Positions 33,213 to 44,327 of a stretch of 64,000 nt of DNA are shown in pieces; the first letter of the stretch is position 1, and the number at the start of each line of letters is the position of its first letter. A program made the position numbers and the translations under genes. Under the pieces are notes generated by a model that was not told the origin of the DNA, searched no databases, and saw nothing but the letters and a program-made list of their open reading frames with translations. Origin of the DNA: Lentinula raphanica (lineage: Eukaryota; Basidiomycota; Agaricomycetes; Agaricales; Omphalotaceae); NCBI GenBank assembly GCA_027919835.1, contig JANVFP010000033.1, positions 186,001-250,000 of the forward strand. Reading direction: 5' to 3'.

Positions 33213-33780
33213 AGGAAAACCTGATTCCAGGCTATCTGATTACACCCTGAACATCCAAAATCATCTTCGGGATCTCAAGATATAACCTTCCCCATCACCC
33301 TGTAGGCTGTATTCACACCTCAGTTGTTTCCTAATTTGTGTGTGAATTGGTAAGGTGTATATCCACATCAACAATAAAACTACTTATTTAAGTGGAATTT
33401 GTACATATCCCATTGAATAATCTATACTTCAGCAAAAGGGTCCAATTTCCAAAGTACCATAAAGGGAGTACCAATTTTGTTATCCATTTTTTAAATCTGA
33501 AGTTTGAGAGAGACAGGGCAAATCCATAATTATTGACTTCATGTATCAAAGTATTTGAAAATACTAAAATCCTGATACTAAAGTGGTCAGAGTCAAATAG
33601 AGAGCACACTAAGTAAACACAGAATGAGGTATTGGAGATCAAAGAGCACCCAAAAAGCGCCAGTGTGCGAAGAAAAAGGCTGGCAAGGCGCTTAGAGGGC
33701 GCTGACTAAAGATTACATAATAAGCGGACTTGGAATTTGGGCATCTCGAGATAATTTATAGTATAGGATGTGACAGGTAG
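33213..33780. other. No gene recognised
   Basis: AT-rich sequence with ggcgctta/gggcgctg motifs at 33690-33710, resembling those at 9830-9880 and 21510-21525. Nothing else supported. Confidence 0.4.
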
Positions 33781-34686
33781 TGACTGAAACAATACAAACA
33801 CGCAAGAAAATAGTAAGGAAAACAGAGGAAAGATGAAACTTGTCCATATTTTGTCGTACTTTTGCCAGATCTAGAAGAACAAGCATGTTCCAACCATGGT
33901 CTGTGCAGCCTCCACATGCTAGGGTGCCTAACTTGTCAGAGTGGCTCCTGCCTGTGTTGCTCAAATGTTTCCAACGAATTGCTTCTGCAGAACAGTAGTG
34001 GTCTTCCCAAGTTAATGAGATGGACTCGCAATAGTGGTTGATCTTGCGGATCAGGTTGGTCTGGTCCATAGCTTTCAAATGGTATGCATATAGCCTAGTG
34101 TTCTGGAGCAGACAACAAAGATAAATGCTTCAGAAGTGTTTTTCGTAGGTTTCCATGCATTTCCGTGAGTGCTGGTCAAAGCTGTACATAGCATATGCTA
34201 TATCCCAGTTTAGAACTTGAACATAGGTGTGTTTCCGCTGCGGGTTTCACCTGTACTGCCATGGGAATGCTAGATCATCATGTTTCCGACGGTTTCTGCC
34301 ACTTTGCATAGGCTTTTTGTGTGGTAACTTGTCCAGATAGGTTCTCATTATGTCTGATCTGCTAGATCAAGTAAAATTTCCATTATCACAGCCAAGTACC
34401 AAACTCAGTTGTGCCGATCTGGCAGATCTTGATACTAAGTCAATATTCCCTTGGTGTGTTCATACCAGTAGTCAGCCTTCTTGAAGGATCCCCAACCAAG
34501 GGTGCGAGCAATAGCTCTAAGTGGATACTATTCATGGCTGATCCTGCCAAAGGATCTGTATCCTAGCTTGTACTGATACGAGTTTGATTGCTAGTTTGGG
34601 CTCACTACAGTCCTTATTGATACTATGCAACAGTCTAAGTTGATCTTTTTGATCATTGCATGCCTGCACGGAAAAACCGCGTAACA
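33781..34686 (-). mobile_element. LTR family 1, copy D (truncated)
   Basis: 33781-34412 matches 19715-20344 of copy A. 34413-34632 is a segment missing from copy A. 34633-34686 matches 23407-23457. On the minus strand it starts TGTTACGCGG at 34686. The U5 side (homologous to 18921-19714) is missing. Confidence 0.8.
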
Positions 34687-34875
34687 CTGGATCTCACATG
34701 AACCTGTATGCCTGCAGCCCAGGTATGGTTTACCCTATATATCTGATATACCCAACAAATTGTAGCCAACCCAACTTTTTTGTCAGGTGCAGCCCTAGAT
34801 TTTTGCACCATGTGTGCAACAAGATGAAGGGTACATGCTACATAATTACAGTACATGTATAAGTAGTTTATAGCC

Positions 34876-35240
34876 CTATACAAGTACATCATCATCAATA
34901 AACTCAATAGTATCATCACAGTCAATGTTTGAATTCAAAAATTCTATGAGCTCCTCATTTGACACAAAATCATCATGCGACCAGTTGCCAAAACACATCA
35001 ACATACAAATTGTATCTGCGCGAAGAAATTTTTGTGGAGATGAGAAATGAGGATGCACCCATGTGAAAAGGTTTGCTTGACAGCAACAGATGTAGCTGGA
35101 AAAATATGAATTTAGCTAATGACTTATAAGGTAGAACAAAAGGATAAGGAACTCACCAGGGATTGTTAGGTACTTGCTATGCTCTAGCCTTTGAGTGTAC
35201 CAAAATTTGTTGGTCATGAGCACAAAAATCCACACGTACA
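34876..35240 (-). pseudogene. hAT transposase C-terminal fragment
   Basis: The frame reads a hAT dimerisation end. YLTIP is followed, after an intron with gtgag...ccag (about 35090-35155), by ATSVAVKQTFSHGCILISHL, and then MCFGNWSHDDFVSNEELIEF. This corresponds to the usual PATSVxVERxFSxGRxLISxxR...LMCLGxW motif. Only this end is present, with frame changes. It is followed by unrelated sequence. Confidence 0.6.
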
Positions 35241-36081
35241 GCAAAGGACTGCTGGGCAGTTTATCTACACTGAGGATTTGGACTTATTAGGAGACTTGAG
35301 TTCTTGGTTTGAAGCTTAGTGTTGTTACAAGGTTGTTTAGAGCACAGGAATGACTAGAGAAACTGCAAATAGATTGAAAATATCTGATCTGGGGAATCAG
35401 ATACAGAGGATACAGGTAGTATTTAAAGGATTCTGAGTAAGTGGATATATAAGTTAATTTTGTAGGTAAATGAATGTCAGCAGGGGAATGTGTCACTGTA
35501 AAGTAATCATGATGATGCATCCCAGTGCCACAATGCATACGCGTCATCACTGGAACCATCTGGCAACATCAAATGAATACAACAAAATGGGCACAGGTTG
35601 ATGTGGTTATGAATTGACCCAGCTGTTTGATATCAGTAAGCAAATGAACAAGAGGTGAAGATTCAGAGGGTCATTGGCGATTCTGGGTGAGTCTTGGGAG
35701 TGTCATCAGGTTCAGATCTAGGAAGGATGGGGTTAGCAAAAGGAGGGGTTGATGTCAATTGTAGCATCATTGTTGTCAAAGGGAGGTTTATTGGTAGTTC
35801 AGGTAGCCTGGGCAATGATTCCTTGGCAAAAAGGGTATCATGAAGGGGCCAAGATGGATGGAGGAGAGGGATTGGAGGGGTATCCTAGTGAGGGTGTACT
35901 TGAGCATGAGGTAATAGACACATTAGTGCATTTTGCGTAATGGAAACAACACGAATGGATGTTTGTGTCACCTACCGGCTTTGCCAAAGGTGATTGCATG
36001 AATGAATGTTCATGGGCCTTATGGATCATGCCGCGGGTCTTCGTAGCCTTTGTTGGCTATCCTCACAAACTGTGGTCCTAC
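35241..36081. other. No gene recognised
   Basis: No repeat or domain is seen. Two short overlapping frames at 35749-36029 have no homology that can be recognised by eye. Confidence 0.4.
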
Positions 36082-36311
36082 CTCATCAGCAAATTCACCC
36101 TATCTCTGGAGACTCCAGGGACACCCCCAAAATTCTAGAGAGATTTTTCAGCTCTCTCAGAGAAATTTTGGTACCCTCAGATATCTTCAGAGATCCTCAG
36201 AGATATCCAAAGCTGTCCAGAGACTCTAAAGCACTTTTAGTATTCTCAGGCTGCTCAGGATTTGGGGGTGTCCCTGGAGTCTCCAGAGACAGGTGTGAAT
36301 TTTCTGATGCT
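36082..36311. mobile_element. MITE, CATCAGG family (226 bp, TSD CT)
   Basis: The element is 36084-36309. The ends catcagcaaattcac and gtgaattttctgatg are followed by ctctggagactccagggaca and its inverse, flanked by CT on both sides. The interior is rich in 'ctcagag'. It has the same architecture as 27139-27410. Confidence 0.8.
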
Positions 36312-38498
36312 TCACGTGCGCCATGAATCCATAAACAGTTTAGGAAGGGCAAGAAAGTGGGGTTCCAGGGTCATCATGGGTGATCAGAGGTTAGAGATTT
36401 GTCAAGTCAGAGCATTGACTTGATGTTCCAGGCATAAAAAAGAGTAGCCAATGTGACATTGTGGACCTGGCAGGAGAATGAGGGAGGGAGTGAATGCCAA
36501 TGACGCATCTCCCTTGCTGGTGAGTACGAATCAGTGGTAGTAATCTGTTCATTCAAATGGATTATGCACAATAGATTATGAGTGGCAGGGCTTATTGCCA
36601 TTGCCATTGCCTCCACACCTGTAGATTACCCTTAGATTCCAACTAGTGCTCCTGTTATGAAGCATAACATGTGCTCCTAAATCCCCACAAATTTTCTCAA
36701 GCATCTCCTCAATATTCCTACATTTTTCCCTATTTTTCTGGTATTTTTCCTTATTTTTCCATCAATTATTTGGGCCTAAATGATTCCTACAAGCCCCTTT
36801 TATCGTTGGCCGAGCCTACACCAAGCTTGCTTATTCGGCGTCTCGACATCTCAACGCAGAAGCACCGCCTTTCTCTTTTTCCCACAGTTCTTCTTCTTCC
36901 TTGCTCTTCATCTCTTCAGCCACCACTTCGTTTCTCAACATGACAGGGCCCTAGGAAACAACACCAACAACAACTTAGGACAATGGAGGGACAATAGAGA
37001 CAATGAGGCAAGGGTATAGAGGGTTGGAGGCCACGGTGACGTGGCCTGCCAACTACAACTATAATTCGTGCGTAATCTGTTCTTCTGGATGGATTATATT
37101 CAATCTAACAAAGTCCCGACAGCACGATGGGGCTATCGTCAACTTGCATCGATGATTCCCGACTCATCCCATGCATCTCTGGATTTCAGGCATCCCACAA
37201 CACCCTCGGCCCGCCTTGTCATGTCAACCCTCAGTCCCGCTATGTCAACCTCATTGTTGGCCTGTCCCGTTTCTGTTTCCCTGTTAATCCGCCCGTTTTT
37301 GTCATCCTTGGCTCGTCTCCACCTTGTTTAGTTGTTCTTGGTTACAATACATGCCTCGGCACCTCGTCCTGTTGATTCACCTTTACCACATCCCTCTCTT
37401 GTCATCCCCAGCTCATACATGCATCATGTCATTCCATCAACACTTCTTAGGCTCGTTTCTGTCATTGCCGGACTCTCCACATCATTCCTGATGACAATAC
37501 ACCCCTGGCATCTTGTATTGTGCCAGCTAATATTTTGCAACCCCCACTTCAATGTATCTGGCTCGTCTACGTGTTGGGTGGCCTCGTCCGGCTTCCCTTT
37601 GCGTCGGTCAACTTTCCCCAATCTCGTTCAGGTCCTGCATACATATCTTCGGCCATGGTTTGCTCCTTTCAATGACAGGCAACTCAAAACAAGTCAAGGC
37701 GACTCCTTGCCTGTTGATGTTTCTTATTATTTATTCATCTTCTATTTGTCATTTATCCAGCCAGGTCAATGTGTTCCCCTACGTTGGCCCGTGCTTCCTT
37801 CATTTTGACTCGTTGTTGAGTCACATCGACGACGATTGACAATGACATAGCTCCAGTTCATATCATCATGATTGTCATTGCGGTGATGCGTTCCACAGCT
37901 GACATTCTTTGTATGACTTACCTTTTATATACACTACTTACAAAATAGCTATATAAACCCTATGTACTTCCTGTACCCGATCCCCAGATTGGTTATTTTC
38001 ATAGGTTTCTCAAATGGTATTGATTCTTTCCCTCTGATCTCTGGCTCTGGTCCCTGGTGTAACAACAATCTGTAACAACAATATACAACAAATCCTTCTC
38101 AAGTCCAGATGCTCGGTGTAGAACCTCCCTGCTTAGCAGTTGTCTACGATGTTCATTGGGACGAATTGCTCATAGCCTTCATCTGTGGTGCCGTCGAGGG
38201 TTAGAGCAATGAGCACACTAACAGCTCCCATGTCCTGCTAAAGGTCCCGAGAGTCTTGAGGTGTTGAAGAACAAAGGAGAGGACAGAAAAGGGAAGGGAG
38301 AGGTTGTGGTAGCAAGAAGAGGATGAAAAAGGTTACCTTAGCACTGGCGATAAATGGTAATGCTGATTTAGTGCTGGTTCAGCATTTGGACAGTCTATAG
38401 GGGTTTTCATCATTCTTGAGCTCATTAAGGCTCAGAAAAATATCAAAAAAAATGCAAAAAATACAGTGGAAGGCTGGGGGGTGTTATGCTTCATAACA
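36312..38498 (-). mobile_element. LTR family 2, inverted copy H, interrupted by copy F
   Basis: On the minus strand it starts TGTTATGAAGCATAACA at 38498, and 38229-38498 resembles the first 300 bp of copies F and G (ctccactgtattttttgc-like, then CT-rich). The part after the F insertion (36647 down to about 36400) matches the following LTR segment (…CATAATCTATTGTGCATAAT…, GAACAGATTAC). The far end is not clear. Older than F, since F is nested in it. Confidence 0.65.
36648..38228 (+). mobile_element. Solo LTR family 2, copy F (1571 bp, TSD gctcc)
   Basis: The element is 36653-38223: TGTTATGAAGCATAACATG … GAGCACACTAACA, flanked by gctcc (36648-36652, 38224-38228). It has a TATA box (ctatataaaccc near 37950) and the sequence gtaacccgatccccagattg-like shared with copy G. 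No internal domain. Short open frames inside are not genes. Confidence 0.85.
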
Positions 38499-38535
38499 GG
38501 GATAGAACAAACAGAAATAGCAAGGTTGGCGATGA

Positions 38536-40110
38536 TAAGCCCATTTTGCATGCAGGCATGCAATGGCCTAATTTTAACAATTGGAGCCTTGTAAAGTACC
38601 AAAGGACTGTAGTGAGCCCAAGCTGACAGTCAAACTTGTATCATGTTAATGCCAGGACATCAGATCCAGACAGGAAAACACATCCTGACGAATAATAAGA
38701 GTTAATTCTTGAGTCCCTTGGTTGGGGAGTCCTTCAAGACAAAGCCACCTCTGATATGAGCTATCAAGGGATTATCAACTTAGTTTTCAATGCCTAATGG
38801 CCAACTGAGTATGATACTGCACCAAGACGAACTTAGAACCAATAGATCTATTTGTATTACCATTGGGGATGGATTATTCAAGGCCCAGACTCAACAGATC
38901 TGTTCACTTAGATCGAGTTTTGGAATGGATTAGATCGCAGGAATGTGACTAAATGGAGAAACAACCAAAGTGTAGCATCCCAGTTATATGTGGATGTTTC
39001 CTAAATGGGAAATAGATGCCTGAGATGTACAGCTTTGACCAGGAGTGTTGCAAGGGTAGATCTTTTGACTTCACCATTGTTAAACCTCTGGATCTAGTCG
39101 GTATATGCATATTGTTGGAAGGCTAGAAGCCAAACGAACCTATTGGGACAGGTTTTCCTCCTTTATATGTACTCTCATTCAGTTGGAGAGGCATACACCC
39201 ATTCACATAGCGGAATCAAATGAGGAAATGTTTGAGTTACCTGTGCACTGGCAGGAGCTTATCCATGCCCTTTAACCACCAGCATGTGGATGGATGCACA
39301 GACCAGGTCCGGATTCAAAGGTCAGGCAACTAGATTTCGACGAAGGACCACCAGAAATGGACATTTTACTTGTTTTTATCCTTTTTACTCTCTGTTTCTC
39401 TGGTGTTTGTATTGTTTCTCATCCTATCTTTCCTTATTTGTATCAGATCTCGGACTCTGTTCTCTGTAAATTGGCTACAGATCTATTCATAGAAGTACTT
39501 AAGGATGTAGCCGACAAAAATATATTCAGGTTTTGTGCCCAGTTTCTCTGACTAGCTAACCTTTGCCCTCATACGTGTAGGGTAAAGGCTTTGTAAGCCA
39601 GGCTGTCTTCGAAAGTGGTTGTGAATCTTCATCTCGTTAGGCCCAATATCTTGTCAGTTGATAAAGTCTCAGCTAGATTTGAGTCGAAGGTAGCCTCCTA
39701 TTGTGGAGATACAGAGGGCTTGGTTTCAGTTGTTCCAAGTGAGCATTCAGAGTTTCAGTGGCTCTGTTGAAGCAGATGTGTGGTGATCGGTGATCCATAC
39801 GAGCTGTGAAGGTCTCCTGTGATCGGTGATCAGTAGATCTTCAACCTGGTTCTGAAAGTATTTGTGTGGTCATAAAGTCTGATCTATATGAGTTCTCTTG
39901 TTCTTTGTAAACCCTTTGAGTGAATCACTCACCCCCTTTGAGTCCAGATTAAAAAATCTGTACTTCCATGTCACTTCACTCTGTTGACCTGTATTGCAGA
40001 TTCAGTAGATCTTTTAAGACTACAAGTTCATTCTAGAGTATAAGATCATGCAGAATCTCTGACAATGCCCCACACCTCGCTTAAATACATTTGACAAACA
40101 ACATAAGAAG
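38536..40110 (+). mobile_element. LTR family 1, old diverged copy in inverted orientation (E)
   Basis: Read forward, it follows the order of copies A and D in reverse complement: ttgcatgcaggcatgcaatg near 38540, 'caactgagt..ggta' near 38800, 'tctccatttcg..agtgcaga'-type middle, then gtagatctttt and gcagaatctctgacaatgcc near 40010-40075 and cacacctcgct. Identity is perhaps 65-70%. It abuts the C-terminus of the hAT transposase at about 40180 and probably truncates it. Confidence 0.6.
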
Positions 40111-42729
40111 TATATTGGTGATCAGTGTTCAGTGATAAAGTCACTAGTCCATTAGATCTATCCAACGAAGCAATAACTTGCACCCTTCATATCCTCGTTA
40201 GCAAGGTGGGGTAGAGCTTGTTATTGGTCATCCACCACTGCAGAGGATTTGAGTTGCATGGAACACAGGCATCTGCTAAATAACAATCAAGCTCATCCAT
40301 CTTGCCTCCTGTATCTTGATGGCGCCTGTTCATAAGTGTGACAAAGGAGTTTTGATGAGTCAGAGGAGGTGGCTGCAAGCATTGAAGATAAGTAGCCGCA
40401 CAAGTAGAAAATATCTACCAACCTACCATAGTCAAATCAGCCTCTGCCTCCATGTTGGGTTTGAAATCCCTTTCCCAAGCATTGCACATAATGGATAAGG
40501 CAGCGTCGATCTATCAGCCTGCCGGAAATATTCAAGTTTGTGCCAAGGGTGAAGAACTGTCAAAAATAATTAATACAAGTAGTCAAATCAGCATGAATAC
40601 TCACCCATTACCATTCAGTACAAGTCGGAGTCATCTGAAAGGGAGTAAAATTTTAGGGTCTTCTTTCCAATGGCTAATGTGTGACAAATTGGTTTGGAAA
40701 AGGTTTGCTCATCGAGGATATCTGATGCAAAAGCCTTGTCAATTGTGTCCATGGCTGGAATTACAGAGGCAAGGCTGGCTCTGTTGATTGAAAAGAATAG
40801 TGTAGGGTCTTTGAGAAGCTAGAGAAAATACTCAGTCAGCCCAGGTTCAGACACAGACAAAAAAAGCTCGACCTACCTTCAATGCAGATACCAACCCATC
40901 CACAACCTCCCACTCCTCATTTGTCAACATATATTCAGATAATCCAATTGAAGAATGGTCAACAAAGTTCATCACTGCAGTCTTCATCTCTAAAAATGAT
41001 TCCAGCATATCATGGGTGGAATTCCATTGAGTGGCAACATCCCACATGAGTTTCTTGGGCTCAAAACCCTTGTTGGTGAGATGTTTGATCCACTTTGGAA
41101 GCAGTTGAGTCAATGAGTTGATGATTTTGAATGAAATTTGAATAAAATTTTGTGCATCTGGGAGATTGTGATCAGTGAGGGATATGAGAGCGAAACGGGA
41201 GGGAGGAAACAAGGAAAACAAGTGGGAGAGAAGAAACAGGTAAATTGTCAGCATGTGTTTGATAATGTGACAAGTGACCCTGCATTGGCAGACCAACCAA
41301 CAAGATGGCTGGTGGGAATGCACAGACCAGCAACATAACTTTACCCAGTTCACCTTGTAGAGAGCTGCTTTCACTGAATCACTGGTGCTACATTTCCTGC
41401 CCATTCCTCCCTCTCCTCCTCTGACATCTTATTCAAAACCTCAACAAACCCTTCAATGTTATCCCCTTCTACATTCCCACTCTCCTCCAGATCCCTCAGC
41501 TCTGCATACAGCTTATCAAGTCCCATATTGTCGGGGGCTGCATGCCCACCAGCACCTTCACCAGATTTGTTGTTGGCTGCTTGTCATTTGGCAGAGAACT
41601 CCCTTTGCAGTGAGATTGACTGTGTGTGCAAAGCAGTGAACATGGGCTCTCCTGCCAAGGGAGTTGACCAGTCAGTCCTTGAGATCATCCAGCATAGCTG
41701 TGTTAGCAGAAGCATTGTTGCAGGTGATGGCCATAATCTAAAAGGGTGAGTTCATCAACGTTTTCAGTCATTCAAATGATTCTGACATACCTTTTCCTCA
41801 ATCCCATCATCTCCTTCAGTGTTATTTCAATGGCATTGGCCATATTTTCAGCAGAATGTAAGCATGGCAACTCGAAGAAATCCAAGATCTTCGTGGTAAG
41901 TTCTTCCTGTCCATCTGTACCCTTACGCACCCAGGAAACTGTTATGCTCATAAATGCATAGTGGTTAGGAGATGTCCAGGTGTTGAGGGCAATTGTGAGC
42001 TTGTAATCAGATGCCTAGCATTCTTTCTGGTGAGTTCCTTATTCTCTAGTGATGCTGTGTTCACTCACCTGCAATTCTTCAGCTAGCTTTTCTTTTGTCT
42101 TTTGATATAGCACCTTCACATTGCGAGCTACAGTCTCCTTACTCAGAATGTAGTGATTTGGGTGGCCCTCCTTCTGAAGCCACCAAAAGCATTGGTCTTG
42201 TACAGTCAAGAACGGGCATGCATTTTCAGAAACCCATCTTGCTGTCACAACACTGCAGGTCCTATCAGTGCACATTCCACAGAGTGGCTTTGTCACAATC
42301 TCACTGGATGGATCATGTCTCTGGAGGGCAGTTCAAAAACATTTTTGCCCACATCTTTGTTACCTTCAGGGCAGCAGTAAGTCTTGTCTGACTTTTTTTA
42401 CCATATGTTTTGACTGCATCTCTGGCTTTTTCTAGAGTTGAATCTTTTGCACTGTTGACAGCTTCTTTTCTGTAACACTTCTTTGTGTGTGTGCTAAGGT
42501 TGCCTTTGTGATTCTTGTCTGGTGAGTTATATTTCATCTACAATAGTGTTATGACTGACCTGTAGAACCCTTGTCCCCAGTTTGCAGCCCTTGTCTGATC
42601 TTCATTGCACATTAAGTACAGCTGAATACAAGATAATTCAGCTTCATGCTGTCTTTTTTGAACTCTATCTCAGGCTCCACTTCGAAGAATGTGTAGATCA
42701 AGGCCTTGCACCTTTTGTAGTCTTTCCCT

Positions 42730-43509
42730 ATTATCAATAGAGGTGCTCATGAGTGCACACTCGAGTGTACTTGCCATTCATGACACAAATATTCGTCACT
42801 CAAAATCAGCAACTGTGACTCGAGTCTGTACTCAAGTGTCTCTAAGTAACAGACACTTGAGTGCGAGTGCCACGAATATTCACAGTAAATTATTTAAATC
42901 GTAACTCGAGTGTCTACTCGAGTATATAAAGGAAAGACTCGAGTATTGAAAAATACACTCGAGTGTTTTAATACTCGTTACCTTAATTTTCATAGCTTTT
43001 AATAAATATACAGTACCAAAACATAAATTAACATGCTTCAAAGCAAGAACAATGTACAAATTTATTGTTATACAAAGTTGTCATGAGGGGGAATTGAACT
43101 CTGAAGGAAGTTAAAGGAAGGCTGACCTTAGTCCAGAGTCAGCGCCTTTAACCACTTCACCATTCACATTTTCTTACATATGACATATGTTAGACTATAT
43201 TACTTCTTTTCTCCTAATAATTATAATAGGCAGTGGCTGTGACTCTAACACAAAAAATTATAATAGGCACATAGCCACTGAGAAAAGTCATGTGCAGAGT
43301 TAACAGTAAATACTCACGAGTACAGGAGAATACTCATGAATAAAATGCACAAGTACTTGTCAATACATTTTGATGATCATGACTCGAGTATACACTCGTA
43401 CCACAAGTACACTCGTATAAATAAAACACTCGACTCGCGGGTCACGAGTACAAATAAACTCATGAGTACTTGTCAACACTTGCCACTCGTGAACATCTCT
43501 AATTATCAA
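42730..43509. mobile_element. Non-autonomous hAT-type element (764 bp) with perfect 8-bp TSD
   Basis: The element is 42738-43501. Terminal repeats: tagaggtgctcatgagtg at the left, cactcgtgaacatctcta at the right (its near inverse). Target duplication attatcaa at 42730-42737 and 43502-43509. It interrupts the BED region of the hAT transposase. The interior is filled with actcgagt-type palindromes and contains a tRNA-like segment (43080-43167). No ORF. A second copy is at 1-194. Confidence 0.92.
43080..43167 (-). tRNA. tRNA-like sequence (pseudo-tRNA) inside the hAT-type element
   Basis: On the minus strand: a D-arm-like TGGTGAAGTGGTTAAAGGCG, an anticodon-arm-like CTGAC…GTCAG stem with an oversized 11-nt loop, an ~18-nt variable region, and a T-arm GAGTTCAATTCCCCCTC followed by ATGAC. 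The D and T arms are convincing. The acceptor stem pairs only partly (GTGAATG with TCATGAC) and the anticodon loop is abnormal, so the anticodon cannot be assigned. Probably a decayed class II-like tRNA captured by the element, or a SINE head. Confidence 0.5.
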
Positions 43510-43979
43510 TGGTGAGCATTGTGCTTGCATTGTCTATGGCCTGCTCACTGATTTTTTTGATTTCTTCTTGCTTTGCAGCTTCTCTCTCAGCAGTGATATC
43601 CCTTGGCTTGTCATCATCCTCATCATTGTTCTCATGGTCAGACTGGGTGGGCGCAGGCATTGTCATGTGGTTGCTTTCGTCTATCAAAATTTGAATTCAG
43701 TGAATTTATCATATATCTCACTAGCTACCTGTGTCATCATTGTGACATTTGTTTCTCTTTTTTGTTTTCACAGTTTGATTTGATTTTGATAGTGCACTTG
43801 CTCTTGCCCTTTTCATTGTTTTTGTTTTCATTGTGCAGTAGGTAGAAAATAAACAAAAATTATATCTTTTACATAAATCATATCTATTACATGTAAAGGT
43901 AAGTGCCAAGTGGCATTCTGCTCTCCCTGCCCCTTAGTTACTGTTGGGTTTGTTAGTCGGGTGTCAGGTTGGGCAGCCT

Positions 43980-44042
43980 CGAACTGACCTGACCTGAAAA
44001 CCGGCCAAACCCAGCCCACCTGAGCCAAACACTATATAACAC
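43980..44042 (-). mobile_element. 5' terminal repeat of a hAT element
   Basis: Minus strand tagtgtttggctcaggtggg begins at 44034 and is followed inward by the cgggtt/ggtcagg sequence also seen at 29066-29120. The flanking octamer is tataacac (44035-44042); no matching left flank was found because the 3' end of the element is lost. It lies about 350 bp from the start codon region of the hAT transposase. Confidence 0.5.
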
Positions 44043-44327
44043 TATACTATACTCACTGTAATAATCTATATTTGTTTGCATACTATACTAATACTGTACT
44101 ATACTCACTATAATATTATTATATACTTGTTACAATACTATACTGTACCATTTTACAATATAATACACCCAATACTAATGATACACTTATTATACAAACT
44201 ATCAGTAGGTATAACACACTTGGGCTCACTCTCTATAAAGAAGGCAGGGGCATTTGTTTGGTTATGTTGTGCTGCAAAATGCATGAGGTGTGATAATACA
44301 TGTCCACAATTTTGTGCCCTGCTGTTA

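Larger units (their letters stand above)
40187..43687 (-). pseudogene. hAT superfamily transposase with BED finger, decayed
   Basis: From N to C terminus on the minus strand: an acidic start (MIDESNHMTMPAPTQSDHEN…) at 43687; a BED-type finger region split by the nested element (KALIYTFFEVEPEIEF, then KGNLSTHTKKCYRKEA); CGMCTDRTCS and PFLTVQDQCFWWLQ; an acidic linker (YAELRDLEESGNVEGDN, EEREEW); the RNase-H-like core (KLMWDVATQWNSTHDMLESF, NEEWEVVDGL); DPTLFFSINRASLASVIPAM; and the dimerisation domain (ELDCYLADACVPCNSNPLQW, then W). Several frames and stops separate these blocks. The fungal hAT order is complete except the last ~60 residues, removed near 40180. The 5' terminal repeat of the element is probably at 44034. 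Confidence 0.8.

Noticed and set aside
38482..38498. TGTTATGCTTCATAACA as the right end of LTR copy F
   Set aside because: No target duplication fits there. The true end is at 38223, where gctcc repeats; this sequence is the start of the inverted copy H.
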